Source: Lolium rigidum (lineage: Eukaryota; Streptophyta; Magnoliopsida; Poales; Poaceae). From it: a stretch of DNA of 64,000 nucleotides. Below are positions 35,858 through 48,090 of the stretch, in pieces (positions within the stretch are counted from its first letter, which is position 1; every line of letters begins with the position of its first letter). The notes beneath the pieces were generated by a model, which saw nothing but the letters and a program-made list of their open reading frames with translations, was not told where the DNA came from and did no database searches. The DNA is taken from assembly GCF_022539505.1 (NCBI RefSeq), contig NC_061508.1:64799754-64863753 (forward strand), in the 5' to 3' direction. The position numbers and the translations under genes are program-made.

Positions 35858-35900
35858 CTTTACTGTCAAGGCGGTGAAGCCTAAGAATGAGAGACCTTGC

Positions 35901-35912
35901 TCTCGATACCAA
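35901..35912 (-). other. Primer-binding site, copy 2
   Basis: Minus strand TTGGTATCGAGAGC. It has two more bases (AG) than copy 1 and is closer in length to the standard tRNA-iMet site TGGTATCAGAGC. Confidence 0.7.
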
Positions 35913-35913
35913 T

Positions 35914-37635
35914 TGAAAGGACACGGATGTCGCCTAGGGGGGGGTGAATAGGCGATTTAAAACTTTTACGAGATGGGCTTAACAAATGCGGAATAAAACT
36001 AGCGTTTACTTTGTCAAGCCCAAAGCCTATATACTATGGTTCATCTATGTGCACCAACAACTTATTCTAAGCAATGGTTCATCTAAGTGCACCAACAACT
36101 TATGCTAAGCAATACAAGCAAGTATGTGATAGCAAGATATATATAACTTCAAGCACGATGGCTATCACAAGGTAAAGTGCATAAGTAAAGAGCTCGGGTA
36201 TAGAGATAACCGAGGCACGCGAGAGACGATGATTTATCCCGGAGTTCACACACTTGCGAGTGCTAATCTCCGGTGGAGAGGTGCGGTGGCTTAGTGCTCC
36301 CGAACGCCACAAGAGGCTCACCTTGAGGTGTGGTTGCTCGATGCACACCAACGCCACAAAGGCCTCACCCCAAGATGCGGTACTCACACCACACACCGAA
36401 CGCCACGAAGGCGCCTCACCTAAATCTCCGGTGACCCTCGCCACAAAGGCCTAGGTCACGGTTCCACTAAGGGATTTCCTTCGAGGCGGAAACCGGGCCT
36501 TACACAAAGCTTGGGGCACGCATCCACAACTTAATTGGAGGCTCCCAAGAAATCGCCACAAAGGCCTCAAATCCGTCTAGAGTTTCAAGAACCCAAGAGT
36601 AACAACTTTCTTGCTTTCACTTCCACGAATCACCGTGGAGAACTCAAACCGATGCACCAAATGCAATGGCAAGAACACCACAAAGATGCTCAAGTACTTC
36701 TCTCTCAAATTCCAACAAAGCTACAAAAGCTATTGGGGGAATAAGAGAGGAAGAACAAATAGGAGGAGGGACACCAAATTTCTCCAAGATCTAGATCTAG
36801 TGGATTCCCCTCACAAAGAGAGGGATTTGATTGGTGAAGATGTAGATCTAGATTTCCTCTATCTATCTCTCAAATAGATGCAAGATTCATGGGAGGGAGA
36901 GGGAGATAGCAAGCTCAAAGAAGGTCAACAATGGAGGCAAAAACGAGCTCAAACGGTTGGGAAACTTTGGGGAAGAAGACCCCCTTAAATAGGTCAAGAG
37001 GAATCTGCCCGTTATGCACAAAACTCGTCAAAACCGGAACTTCCGGTCACTTGGGGCGGAACTTCCGCCCCCCGGAAGTTCCGGCCAACTTTCAGGTGAA
37101 GTAGGGCGCCCCCGGAATGCTCCCGGTATGTTTTCTGCGTGCAGATTCGTCATTTCCGGAAGTTCAGCGGAAGTAGGGCCGGAACTTCCGGCCAACTTCC
37201 GGCCAAAAAACGGTTTCACGAAAACTTGAATAACTTTTGCATCCGGACTCCGATTTTGATGATCTTGGGCTCGTTTCAAAGCTAGTAACAAGCTCTACAA
37301 GATCATGCAGGGAACCATCATAGTCCAGTAAGGTAGGATAGAAATAAATGATGAAAGGTTTGACCTATGTAAAAAAAGACATGTCGGTAAAACCTCCAAC
37401 CTCGAAAATGCAACAACTTGAGTTAGGAAACTCGGATTTGGGTGAAACCAATTTTGTTGTAAAGAAGATGACAAGAGCTACCCCACAAAGAGTGAAAAGC
37501 TTAAGAACAAGTGGGGTAGGTTTTTCTATGTATTTTAGAGTGAAACCTCTCAATACGAGAAACCGAGAAAAACTCCAATATCGAAAACGCAACAAGTGAT
37601 TCATGCGGAATCCGTTTTCGATGAACTAGAGCTTG
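35914..37635 (-). repeat. LTR C of tandem Copia, first part
   Basis: 1,722 bp of the outer 5' LTR, interrupted at 37635 by a second Copia element and continued at 48091. It lacks about 15 bases in the palindrome cluster (about 37034-37205) compared with LTRs A and B, which accounts for its shorter length (2,587 bp in all). Confidence 0.92.
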
Positions 37636-38617
37636 TGTAAGGGTACATTGCCCCTATGTGTGGTTTTGGTAATTAATGACAACCCCTATGGACTAATGTT
37701 TTCATTGAGTTTATATGAAGGAATATTCCATAGGTACTACTTGTATTCCATGTGTTGGATTCAAGTATGGATGCCATGAAGATAAAGGTATACCTTGGGT
37801 ATTGGCATCAAGATCATCGGTTATGAAGATACATATGTGATATGATCAAGAAGAAGAAATGAAGATGGAGTTCTTATGTGGAACTCAATATTAGCCATGC
37901 TCTATCTTATGTGAGTATGAGAAGATACAAGGATTGAGTTGGGCAAGTTCAAGATGAGCATCTCAAGTGGATCACATGCTTGAAGCTTGCCGTCCATTTG
38001 GTGATAATGGACATGTGAAGATGTGCATCAATGGAGCTTTCCCATCATAGTGTATGGGGGAGTATTTGTGAGTCTTCACGAAGCAACATTGATCAAGTGA
38101 GGCATTCCGGCTTGTGTAGAGCTTGAAGAGTTATCATCAAGATCAAGCGGGATGCGCAAGGCAAAGGTATGGCCTTGCTAGGTTTTCCTTTTACCGGTCT
38201 CAAGGTGGATGATGGGAGACCGGATTATAGGATAGATAGCCGCACTATTAAGAGGGGCTTTCGGTTGGGTAACTTGATCACATCGTCTTAGGGAGCTCAA
38301 TCCTTTGCATACTTTGCATATCCTTATTGCTTCTTGGTGTTTCTCTATGTGAGGTTCTTGAGCTTGTTGCTAGCTTTACAACAAGCCCAAGTTCATCGAA
38401 AACGGAGTTCGCATGCATCTTCTATTGCGTTTTCGAGGTTGGGTGATTTTACCGGTTATTCATGATATAAGGTTCTACCTTTTATATTCATGATAAAATC
38501 CCCTCCTACAGATTCTTGGGTTTTCACTTTCTATTAGATAGCATTCGTTGTTATCTTCCAAACAAAATTGGTTTCATGTTAATCGGAGTTCGGGAGCAAT
38601 AGTTATTAAAGAAAAGG

Positions 38618-38654
38618 TAAAAGAAGAAAAAGAAAAAGAAAAGAAAAAAGGGGG
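38618..38654 (+). repeat. Homopurine tract in LTR
   Basis: A/G-only run of about 37 bases directly before the GC-rich palindrome block. The same tract is in the other LTR at about 46688-46724. Confidence 0.85.
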
Positions 38655-39059
38655 ACGGCTGCCCGGTCTCCGACCGGTCGACCGGGCCACACACCGGCCT
38701 GCCCGGCACAGGCCCCGGTCCGACCGGGGGCGATTCCAGTGGGCCTGGCTGCCCACTCCGGCCCAGGCGCCGGTCGCCTGCCGGGCCTCCCGGCTCCCGC
38801 CCGGCCAGGCCGGCCTCCCGCCGGCCGGGCCTTAGGCGCCCCGCGCGGCCCACCTCCCCGCGCGCCCGTTGCTCTCCGCCGCCCGTGCGCTGCTGCCGCC
38901 CCGCCCGGCCGGTGGGCCGGCCCGACCGGGCGCCCAGCTCGGGCTGGTCGGCGCCGGCTCCGGTCGGCCGGCTCGGCAGCCGGTCGGGGCACCTTTTTGG
39001 GCCGTTTTTCTTCCCCTTTTCACTTGTTTTTCCCCCAACGGTTCTATTTCCCCTTTAGT

Positions 39060-39067
39060 TATAAATA
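39060..39067 (+). promoter_or_regulatory. TATA box of nested Copia LTR
   Basis: TATAAATA follows the GC-rich block by about 70 bases; also at 47132-47139 in the 3' LTR. Likely the LTR core promoter. Confidence 0.6.
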
Positions 39068-39187
39068 GGCTTCTTCCACCTTGAGCTAAACTAGTTCTTC
39101 CCATTCTCTCTCCTCCATTGCTACTATTTGAAGAACTTGCTCTTCCCCTTGAATCCTCCAACCATTCTTGCTCATATTTGAGGATTT

Positions 39188-39216
39188 AATGATACGGCGA
39201 CCATCTAGATCTACAC
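39188..39216. other. Illumina P5 adapter-like sequence in LTR
   Basis: AATGATACGGCGACCA (39188-39203) is identical to the start of the P5 adapter; the whole 29-base stretch differs from P5 at only two positions, both of which follow the native LTR sequence. The partner LTR has an unrelated 11 bases here (GAGAGAGGGGA). Most likely a library or assembly artefact. Confidence 0.8.
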
Positions 39217-40025
39217 TTCCACCAAACCGTTTCTTCTCTAAGTGAGGGAATCTCTTGGGATCTAGATCTTGGAGTCTTTGGTTGACTTTTCCCCTTGTTC
39301 TTCCTCTCCAATCTCATCCTAGCATTCGTTGCTTTGGTGGGATTTGAGTGTGAAGGATTTGAACACCTCCGGTGTTCTTGCTTTGCATCATTGCATAGTG
39401 TTGAGCTCTCCACCACGATTTGTTCGAGTGAGAGACCGTGAGCTTGTTACTCTTGGAGGGTGACCTCCTAGTTGGCTTGGTGATTGGTGCTCCGGTGATC
39501 TCTTCAAGAAGATTGTGAAGAGGCCCGGGCTTCTCCTTCGTGGAGCTTGTGAAGTGGTTGTGGAGCTTGCCATCTCCGGAGCGGAGGAAAAGCTAACCAT
39601 AAGGAAAGGGCCATTATCCTTCGTGGGTGTGGTTCGGAGAATAGGGTGAGCCTTCGTGGCGCGGGGAATCCTTCGTGGGACCTCCACTCCTCCAAACGTG
39701 ACGTACCTTGTTGCAAAGCAAGGGAACACGGGAATACATCCTCGTCTCCGCGTGCCTCGGTTATTTCTATACCCGAGCTCTCTTTCCTTGTGATAGCCAT
39801 CGTGCTTGAAGTACATATATCTTGCTATCACTTGTGCTACATATATCTTGTGCCTATCTTGCTTAGCTCTAGTTGCTATTGTTACACTTAGTTGAGCTTA
39901 GCATATTTAGGGTTTGTGCTTGTAAACTAAACGATAGTTTAATTCCGCATTCATACAAGACAAATCCGCAAGAGTTTGTAATTGCCTATTCACCCCCCCT
40001 CTAGGCGACATCTCGATCTTTCAAT

Positions 40026-40036
40026 TGGTATCGAGC
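40026..40036 (+). other. Primer-binding site of nested Copia
   Basis: TGGTATCGAGC two bases after the 5' LTR; same shortened tRNA-iMet-like site as tandem copy 1. Confidence 0.75.
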
Positions 40037-40079
40037 AAGGTCTCTCCTTGTTTAAGGCTTCACCGCCTTGAGAGTAAAG

Positions 40080-42293
40080 ATGTCGGCTAGTAATTTAGTG
40101 CACAATGACACAATTATCTTTAATGGCACAAATTATCTTTTGTGGAGAAATTGCTTGCTTTGTAAGCTTCGGACCTTGTGTCCACATATAGAGCAATTTC
40201 TAGATGTCGGTTTTTCTCCTCCGATGGATTCTCAAAATCTATCTTTAGAGGATGAGAAAAACTTACATCTTGAAGCTCAAGTATCTAATGAGCTTTTATT
40301 CTCTTTGAGACCCGATTTTCGTAGGTTCTTGATATATATAAAGCGAAAGTCGTCTCATGAGATGTGGATCAAGCTTAAAGAAATGTTTGGTGGATCCATT
40401 TCTCATTTGGTTGGTGGTGCCTCCGAGGAGCTCTCTTCCTCTTCACATCATGAAGAGCTCCAAGTTGCTTCCACCTCCGGCCGTGATGATATATCATCTA
40501 CTTCCACTTCACCAACGTGTTGCAAGACACAAGGTAATGATATGGTGAGTGGTGAGGAAAATTGTAATGTTGATATTGTGCTCAATAGTGATGATTCTTC
40601 ATCTCTATCCCATTGCAATGCTTCCTCTTTGGACTTAAACACATCTAGCATTGAAAATAATCTACATGCTTGCGTTGATAGTCCTTGCATATCATGTGTA
40701 AATTGCTTACATAAATCCCATGATGATATGCTTGCCTTGTCTTGCTCCCATAATCAAAATGCCTCTATTTCCTCTAGTTGCTTGTTGACTAACAATGTAG
40801 AGGAAACCGAACACTCTATGGATCAAGACATGTTTTCAAATGAGGATTCAAGAATTTCTTCATCTTCATCCTCCCGTATGCACATGTGCCTTATGGCAAA
40901 TGGATCAAAGGTATCTCCTACTTTGACTCCTAACACTTCCTCTAATGATGAGAGTGATGATGATGATAATGATGAAGAATATAATATCTTGGTGCATAAT
41001 ATGGCAATGGTATATGCTTCTCTTCATGGTAATAAAGAAGCTCGTGCTAATCTCGAACACTCTATGGATACCTTGAGTAAATATAGGAAAACCATAGTGG
41101 AGTTGGAGTCCCATGTTGAAAATGGGGAAATGAGATTCACTCTCCTCAAGCATGAGCTAAAAGATGAGAAGCATACTAATTTTATGCTTACACAAAAAAT
41201 TGAATCCTATATGCATGAAAATGAGAAAACTATTGTTGATGCTTGTGCTACTAACTCTAATTCTTGTGAAGCATCTACCTTAAAGGAGAATGTTGAGCTA
41301 AGGGCTCAACTTGAGTTGCTAACTAGCAATTGTAGGGAATTGGAAGAAAGCAATAAAACGCTCTCACACTCTCTTGAGGATCTTCTAACTTCCTACGATG
41401 AGCTAAAGTTAGCTCATGAGGCTAGTATCACTAAGGTAACATCTTGTGAGCCTCATGTGGACATTAGCACAATCTCTACTACAAATGCTATATTGCCATG
41501 TGCTAGTCCTTGTAATCCATCTAGTCAAACTAGTGATACACCTTGTGTTGGATTACTTGCCTTGCCTTGTTGCTCTAACAATGAAGCTTCTACTTCCTCT
41601 AGTACTTGTATTTCTACTAACCATGTAGAGGAAATAAAAGAGCTCGAGGCCCAAGTTCTTTCTTTGAAGAAAAACTTGGAAAAGCGTCATGAAGGGAAAT
41701 CCGCACTTGACAAGATGCTAAGTGTGCAACAATCTCCCAATGACAAGAGTGGACTTGGATTCAACTCCAATAACAAGAACAAGTCCAAGAGCAAGAGCAA
41801 CAAGAAGAAGGGCCGAGACAAAGTCAAGGATCCGGCCAAGTTGGTTTGCTTCAAGTGCAAGGTTGAAGGGCATCATGTTAGATCATGCCCATTGAAGAAG
41901 AAGAAGCACTTGAGTGAGAAACAACAAGGGAAACGGCCACAAGGTCAAGGTCAAGCTCATGCTCGACCTCAAGTTGAAGATAGGCCACTTCCCAAGAAGA
42001 ATCAAGATATTGTTCCCCAAGAGAAGAAATCAATAAAGAAGAGAAAGGGGAACACTTGCTACTTATGCCGTGAGAAGGGGCACTTTGCTTCTTCTTGCTT
42101 AGGTGGTACCTTATCTAACCCTATAATTGTTGATGATGATTATTCTCTAGGGAAGGATAAGAATGGCAATGTGTTTGCCAAGTTTGTTGGAACTCAAAGT
42201 GGTTTCAAGAAAAGAACCATTTGGGTTGCCAAGCCTATTGTGACTAACCTCTTAGGACCCAACTTGGTTGGGGACCAACAAGCTCAAATTTGA
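40080..42293 (+). CDS. gag: Copia-type Gag (intact, no pol)
   Basis: 737 codons; the ATG at 40080 is chosen because it aligns with the Gag start of the sister element, and an upstream in-frame ATG at 40068 is possible. FNGTNYLLWR at residues 14-23 and EMWIKLKEMF at about 94-103 mark a Copia gag N-terminus. Ser/Cys-rich middle, acidic patch near residue 300, heptad-rich stretches near 340-470. CCHC knuckles CFKCKVEGHHVRSC at 590-603 and CYLCREKGHFASSC at 660-673. The C-terminal segment is highly similar to the sister Gag. Structural RNA-packaging protein by family knowledge. No protease or pol follows. Confidence 0.85.
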   Translation: MSASNLVHNDTIIFNGTNYLLWRNCLLCKLRTLCPHIEQFLDVGFSPPMDSQNLSLEDEKNLHLEAQVSNELLFSLRPDFRRFLIYIKRKSSHEMWIKLKEMFGGSISHLVGGASEELSSSSHHEELQVASTSGRDDISSTSTSPTCCKTQGNDMVSGEENCNVDIVLNSDDSSSLSHCNASSLDLNTSSIENNLHACVDSPCISCVNCLHKSHDDMLALSCSHNQNASISSSCLLTNNVEETEHSMDQDMFSNEDSRISSSSSSRMHMCLMANGSKVSPTLTPNTSSNDESDDDDNDEEYNILVHNMAMVYASLHGNKEARANLEHSMDTLSKYRKTIVELESHVENGEMRFTLLKHELKDEKHTNFMLTQKIESYMHENEKTIVDACATNSNSCEASTLKENVELRAQLELLTSNCRELEESNKTLSHSLEDLLTSYDELKLAHEASITKVTSCEPHVDISTISTTNAILPCASPCNPSSQTSDTPCVGLLALPCCSNNEASTSSSTCISTNHVEEIKELEAQVLSLKKNLEKRHEGKSALDKMLSVQQSPNDKSGLGFNSNNKNKSKSKSNKKKGRDKVKDPAKLVCFKCKVEGHHVRSCPLKKKKHLSEKQQGKRPQGQGQAHARPQVEDRPLPKKNQDIVPQEKKSIKKRKGNTCYLCREKGHFASSCLGGTLSNPIIVDDDYSLGKDKNGNVFAKFVGTQSGFKKRTIWVAKPIVTNLLGPNLVGDQQAQI

Positions 42294-45200
42294 TCAATAG
42301 GTGTAGGTGGAGGGCATTGGAGACTTGGCTACTTCATGAAGAATTAAGGGATCTTCATATATTATATTTTTACCAAGCCAAGTCGTATGGATTATCATCT
42401 ATAACTTATATCCAATGTTCCTCCTTGCGGTAACTTATACTTCAACTCATCATATTTATTGTAAGTTACTTGCCCCTTTGCATGTTTGGTTTTGTACCAA
42501 ATATTTGTGTGTATGTGTTGTGTCTTACTTACCTATCTTGTGTATTCAAGTATGTTTGTTTGACTCATCATATACTTGTGTATTGTTGTGAGCCTAATGC
42601 ATCTTGATGATATCTTATTTGGCTCTCTTTGAAGTGATTAATGGAACATCCCATTTTGGGGGAGTGATATGCTTTGTGCATCTCTCTTTCTTTAAAATAT
42701 GTGTACATGGATACCACCACTTAGTATTGATATTGCAAGATTATCTAGTCACTATGTGGTGTGTCATACTCATGAGAAATTCAAATTCTAATGTCCATTA
42801 ATCATCTCTAGTCGAATTTTAGTTGCCTCTTGTTTTAGAAGAAATGACTTATCACATTATGGGGGAGTAATATGTTATGTACATATCACAAGCCTAGAAA
42901 ATGTGAACATATGAGGTTATGCCACTTAGTGTTGATACACGTAATTATCTTGATCCTAGGTGGCATGTTTGCTCAAACAAGCTCCACTTGTAGTAAAAAG
43001 CTTTTATTGCTCATCTTTTGGTTCTTGTTTGAGTAAGAAATTCTTGGTACGGTTTTCCTCAAATACATATCTCTATATCTTATTTGGGACACCGTTTGCT
43101 TCAAGTTATTCTAATCATTGCCGTGCGTGATTGTTTGACTAATTGAAGCCATCAAGAATCTTCATCCGTGCATAGTGCTTAATTATATATACTTATCCTA
43201 TGCCTTTATTTGTGAAGTTGATCCTTACTATCATTGTCAATTCACCACCGGAAATTATGTCCAATATATTCATTGTCTTTGACAATTGATAACCTTGTAT
43301 GTGGTTGAATTCATGGATCATCTTCACCTTGGATTGTTTCTTATTGCCTTATTTTATTTCCAACAAATCTTTGTTGCTCCCATGTGTCTTCCTTGTCCCT
43401 TTGAAAAATCTTTTGATAAATTCTCTTGATTCATATCAAGTGTTTGTTTTGGAAGACAAATCTTTTCCTTACGGTACATTGTGCCATTGTGAAAAGTGTA
43501 TAGGGTTTGGTTTATTTTGTTTGAACCTTGCTCTTTGGGGGAGTTTGCTATCTCATTCTTTCTTACATGATTTATTTGCTTGAATGAGATAAATCCTTGA
43601 GCATGTTTGCTTTATTTCATCCTCTATGCTCAATGGTTTCTTCTTAGTTCACTTGTTGAACTTTGTTGAACAAATCTTTTGTGATTTGCTTCTTAGATAT
43701 AATTTGGACAACAAATTTGTTTTGTGACACCTCTATGCATTATTTAATTCTTTTGGTGTTTTGTCCAAAGTATATCTTTCTTGGATCTTTAAAAGGTTTT
43801 GGTGCATGCTTATATGTAATTTGTTTATGCTTGTAGCATGCTTGCTTTCTTTCGATCCATTATGTAGGATATACTCCATCAAATCCTAAATGGCTAAGAT
43901 GTGCATGAAATTCGAATTTCATCTAAATATGCACATGTTTATATGGAGTGTGTTCTATATATTGTGGTTAGTCTAACCATGTTGGACCCAATAAGTTTGG
44001 GGACCAAGATGTACTTGAATGATGTTTTAGGTACATTGGAGATGCAATGGAGGCTTGTCTCATCTATAAGGAAGGTGTTGTCACCATATGAGGATTGGAG
44101 TCAAGCTAGGATGATCGATGAACTCTTATCCACTACATCAAGCCATTGCCATCTCGGTAACAAGTATCTTATTCATGCACTCTCATATAGCATCCAACCT
44201 CTTGTAGGTTGTATCTTGGCATGAAATTATTTATTTCGAAAATATTGCGGTTCTTGAAAAACCCTTTTAAAGTAAAACTTCTTATTGAACACTTGAGTAA
44301 TTTGAGAAGATGCATATGATAGGTTATATATATATATATATCATATTTTATGATTCACCTATCACAAATATGCCCTCTAGCAATTTATTGCATATCAATT
44401 CCTCAAAGAGCTCTTGTGTACAATATTGATGAAATTGTGAAATAAATCCGTATTTGTGATACTTGTTGCCTCTCTCAAAACATTCCAACTAGCTTTACTT
44501 CCCTTATTGTTAGTTGTGATGTTTTTGAGATTTTCTTGGTTGAAGCTCATTCATATACCATAAGTGAAAATTGGAGCCATAGGCTATATATATGCTTTAT
44601 TAAGCAAACATCCTTTGGTATATTTTATGACTTCATCTTGGATACCTTGTCTTATCTATTTTGTTAACCTCTTGTGTGTGCATGTTTCTTTATGGATCAC
44701 TTGTCCACTTTAGAAACTCATATACATAAGAGCGCTAATCCATCACCTTGATATCCTTGTTCTTTGCCAACCATCTTCTTATCCTTTTGATTTTAGTGTT
44801 GTTGGTAAAGAAGATTTATGAGTGCTTAGTTTATTTGTTTTCCTTCTTGCACTCATATTTCGTAATTGTTGGACTAAAGTTGTTCTTGATAAGCATACTC
44901 TCTTTATCTTAGTTGTGTTCTAAATGATATATAGGGAGTGAGGATTCCATGTTTGTGCATATTGTATTCAAATGCAAACATTATAAATTGTGCACGAACC
45001 TTGGGGAGCTTTCTTATTTTTAGAGCACCATATCTCTCTTATTATGATATCTTTGTTTGTCCAATTGGATCCTTGATTGCTTGCCTTTATTTGTTGAAGC
45101 TCACTTCACCATATTATCTTTATGCAATCTTTGATCCTCAATATAGTTTGACTTCCTTCAAGTATTCATCATTGGATACGTGCACTTGATTCCACTCAAA

Positions 45201-45690
45201 TTATGAGAAGTGCACACTTTGGGGAGGAACTCACATTATATTGGCCTTCTAAATGTTTCTCCCATTTTGACAATCGATGCCAATGGGGGAGAAGTTTAGA
45301 GGGTTTAAGGGATTGGTTTTATACTTAAGCTTGGTTTGTGCTTAAGTGTTTTGCCTCTCATGCATTCCATATTTATATGTCTTGCATGGTTGTATATATA
45401 TAGTGGAAACTATCCCAAAGGTTAATCTTGACAATATATGCAATGAATTCATGTTCATCACACGTGCATACATTGTGGGGGAGTTTTCTCTATATATATT
45501 GGTTCTACTCACATCTCTTGCATTTGTTGTAGTTGTGTGAGTAGAGCCGGTTTTGATATGGGCTAGTAGCTTTGTGTTACTTGACCATATCAAATACAAC
45601 CTCTTGTATACAACTTATTCTCGGATAAGTTGCGTACTTGTTTCTAATATTCATTATATAAACCCTCTTATTGTGGTTGTCATCAATTAC
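42294..45690 (+). other. Non-coding internal region of nested Copia
   Basis: 3.4 kb without pol or a long open frame. Repeated PPT-like tracts: ATTTTGGGGGAGT at 42653, ATTATGGGGGAGT at about 42856, and GGGGGAG runs at about 43536, 45285 and 45476. A segment at about 44935-45015 (GTGAGGATTCCATGTTTGTG...CCTTGGGGAGCTTTC) matches, inverted, the repeated module of the tandem element. A short TA repeat lies at about 44326-44342. Confidence 0.7.
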
Positions 45691-45705
45691 CAAAATGGGG
45701 GAGAT
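45691..45705 (+). other. Polypurine tract of nested Copia
   Basis: CAAAATGGGGGAGAT directly before the 3' LTR; shares AAAATGGGGGAGAT with the PPT of the tandem element. Confidence 0.85.
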
Positions 45706-48090
45706 TGTAAGGGTACATTGCCCCTATGTGTGGTTTTGGTAATTAATGACAACCCCTATGGACTAATGTTTTCATTGAGTTTATATGAAGGAATATTCCA
45801 TAGGTACTACTTGTATTCCATGTGTTGGATTCAAGTATGGATGCCATGAAGATAAAGGTATACCTTGGGTATTGGCATCAAGATCATCGGTTATGAAGAT
45901 ACATATGTGATATGATCAAGAAGAAGAAATGAAGATGGAGTTCTTATGTGGAACTCAATATTAGCCATGCTCTATCTTATGTGAGTATGAGAAGATACAA
46001 GGATTGAGTTGGGCAAGTTCAAGATGAGCATCTCAAGTGGATCACATGCTTGAAGCTTGCCGTCCATTTGGTGATAATGGACATGTGAAGATGTGCATCA
46101 ATGGAGCTTTCCCATCATAGTGTATGGGGGAGTATTTGTGAGTCTTCACGAAGCAACATTGATCAAGTGAGGCATTCCGGCTTGTGTAGAGCTTGAAGAG
46201 TTATCATCAAGATCAAGCGGGATGCGCAAGGCAAAGGTATGGCCTTGCTAGGTTTTCCTTTTACCGGTCTCAAGGTGGATGATGGGAGACCGGATTATAG
46301 GATAGATAGCCGCACTATTAAGAGGGGCTTTCGGTTGGGTAACTTGATCACATCGTCTTAGGGAGCTCAATCCTTTGCATACTTTGCATATCCTTATTGC
46401 TTCTTGGTGTTTCTCTATGTGAGGTTCTTGAGCTTGTTGCTAGCTTTACAACAAGCCCAAGTTCATCGAAAACGGAGTTCGCATGCATCTTCTATTGCGT
46501 TTTCGAGGTTGGGTGATTTTACCGGTTATTCATGATATAAGGTTCTACCTTTTATATTCATGATAAAATCCCCTCCTACAGATTCTTGGGTTTTCACTTT
46601 CTATTAGATAGCATTCGTTGTTATCTTCCAAACAAAATTGGTTTCATGTTAATCGGAGTTCGGGAGCAATAGTTATTAAAGAAAAGGTAAAAGAAGAAAA
46701 AGAAAAAGAAAAGAAAAAAGGGGGACGGCTGCCCGGTCTCCGACCGGTCGACCGGGCCACACACCGGCCTGCCCGGCACAGGCCCCGGTCCGACCGGGCG
46801 ATTCCGATGGGCCTGGCTGCCCACTCCGGCCCGAGCGCCGGTCGCCGCCGCCGGCCTCCCGGCTCCCGCCCGGCCAGGCCGGCCTCCCGCCCGGCTGGGC
46901 CTTAGGCGCCCCCGCGCGGCCCACCTCCCCGCGCGCCCCGTTGCTCTCCGCCGCCCGTGCGCTGCTGCCGCCCCGCCCGGCCAGTGGGCCGGCCCGACCG
47001 GGCGCCCAGCTGGGCTGGTCAGCGCCAGCTCCGGTCGGCCGGCCTGGCAGCCGGCTGGGGCACCTTTTTGGGCCGTTTTTCTTCCCCTTTTCACTTGTTT
47101 TTTCCCCCAACGGTTCTATTTCCCCTTTAGTTATAAATAGGCTTCTTCCACCTTGAGCTAAACTAGTTCTTCCCATTCTCTCTCCTCCATTGCTACTATT
47201 TGAAGAACTTGCTCTTCCCCTTGAATCCTCCAACCATTCTTGCTCATATTTGAGGATTTGAGAGAGGGGATCTAGATCTACACTTCCACCAAACCGTTTC
47301 TTCTCTAAGTGAGGGAATCTCTTGGGATCTAGATCTTGGAGTCTTTGGTTGACTTTTCCCCTTGTTCTTCCTCTCCAATCTCATCCTAGCATTCGTTGCT
47401 TTGGTGGGATTTGAGTGTGAAGGATTTGAACACCTCCGGTGTTCTTGCTTTGCATCATTGCATAGTGTTGAGCTCTCCACCACGATTTGTTCGAGTGAGA
47501 GACCGTGAGCTTGTTACTCTTGGAGGGTGACCTCCTAGTTGGCTTGGTGATTGGTGCTCCGGTGATCTCTTCAAGAAGATTGTGAAGAGGCCCGGGCTTC
47601 TCCTTCGTGGAGCTTGTGAAGTGGTTGTGGAGCTTGCCATCTCCGGAGCGGAGGAAAAGCTAACCATAAGGAAAGGGCCATTATCCTTCGTGGGTGTGGT
47701 TCGGAGAATAGGGTGAGCCTTCGTGGCGCGGGGAATCCTTCGTGGGACCTCCACTCCTCCAAACGTGACGTACCTTGTTGCAAAGCAAGGGAACACGGGA
47801 ATACATCCTCGTCTCCGCGTGCCTCGGTTATTTCTATACCCGAGCTCTCTTTCCTTGTGATAGCCATCGTGCTTGAAGTACATATATCTTGCTATCACTT
47901 GTGCTACATATATCTTGTGCCTATCTTGCTTAGCTCTAGTTGCTATTGTTACACTTAGTTGAGCTTAGCATATTTAGGGTTTGTGCTTGTAAACTAAACG
48001 ATAGTTTAATTCCGCATTCATACAAGACAAATCCGCAAGAGTTTGTAATTGCCTATTCACCCCCCCTCTAGGCGACATCTCGATCTTTCA
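45706..48090 (+). repeat. 3' LTR of nested Copia
   Basis: 2,385 bp, paired with 37636-40023. The LTRs are almost identical outside the GC-rich block and the adapter-like site, so the insertion is young. Confidence 0.93.

Larger units (their letters stand above)
37636..40023 (+). repeat. 5' LTR of nested Copia
   Basis: 2,388 bp. Contents: CCGGTCTC...GAGACCGG stem (38194-38223), purine-only tract (about 38618-38654), a GC-rich block full of CCGG/GACCGG palindromes (38657-38990), TATAAATA at 39060-39067, and a U5 end related to the tandem element. At 39188-39203 it differs from its partner LTR by an Illumina-adapter-like insert. Confidence 0.93.
37636..48090 (+). mobile_element. Gag-only Copia element nested in LTR C
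   Basis: 10,455 bp, plus orientation, LTRs of 2,388 and 2,385 bp (TGTAAGGG...CTTTCA), TSD GCTTG at 37631-37635 and 48091-48095. It encodes one Gag and no pol. Its LTR start and U5 end, gag, PBS and PPT are all recognisably related to the tandem element it sits in, so the two are sister families. The insertion point lies in the left arm of a 10-bp inverted repeat (TAGAGCTTGT...ACAAGCTCTA) of the host LTR. Confidence 0.92.

Noticed and set aside
38551..38992. Pro/Arg/Gly-rich frames on both strands in the nested Copia LTR
   Set aside because: They arise from the GC-rich palindrome block and differ in length between the two LTRs, so they are not genes.
40080..42293. Host zinc-knuckle protein gene
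   Set aside because: It sits between matched LTRs right after a PBS, and matches the Gag of the sister element, so it is retrotransposon Gag.
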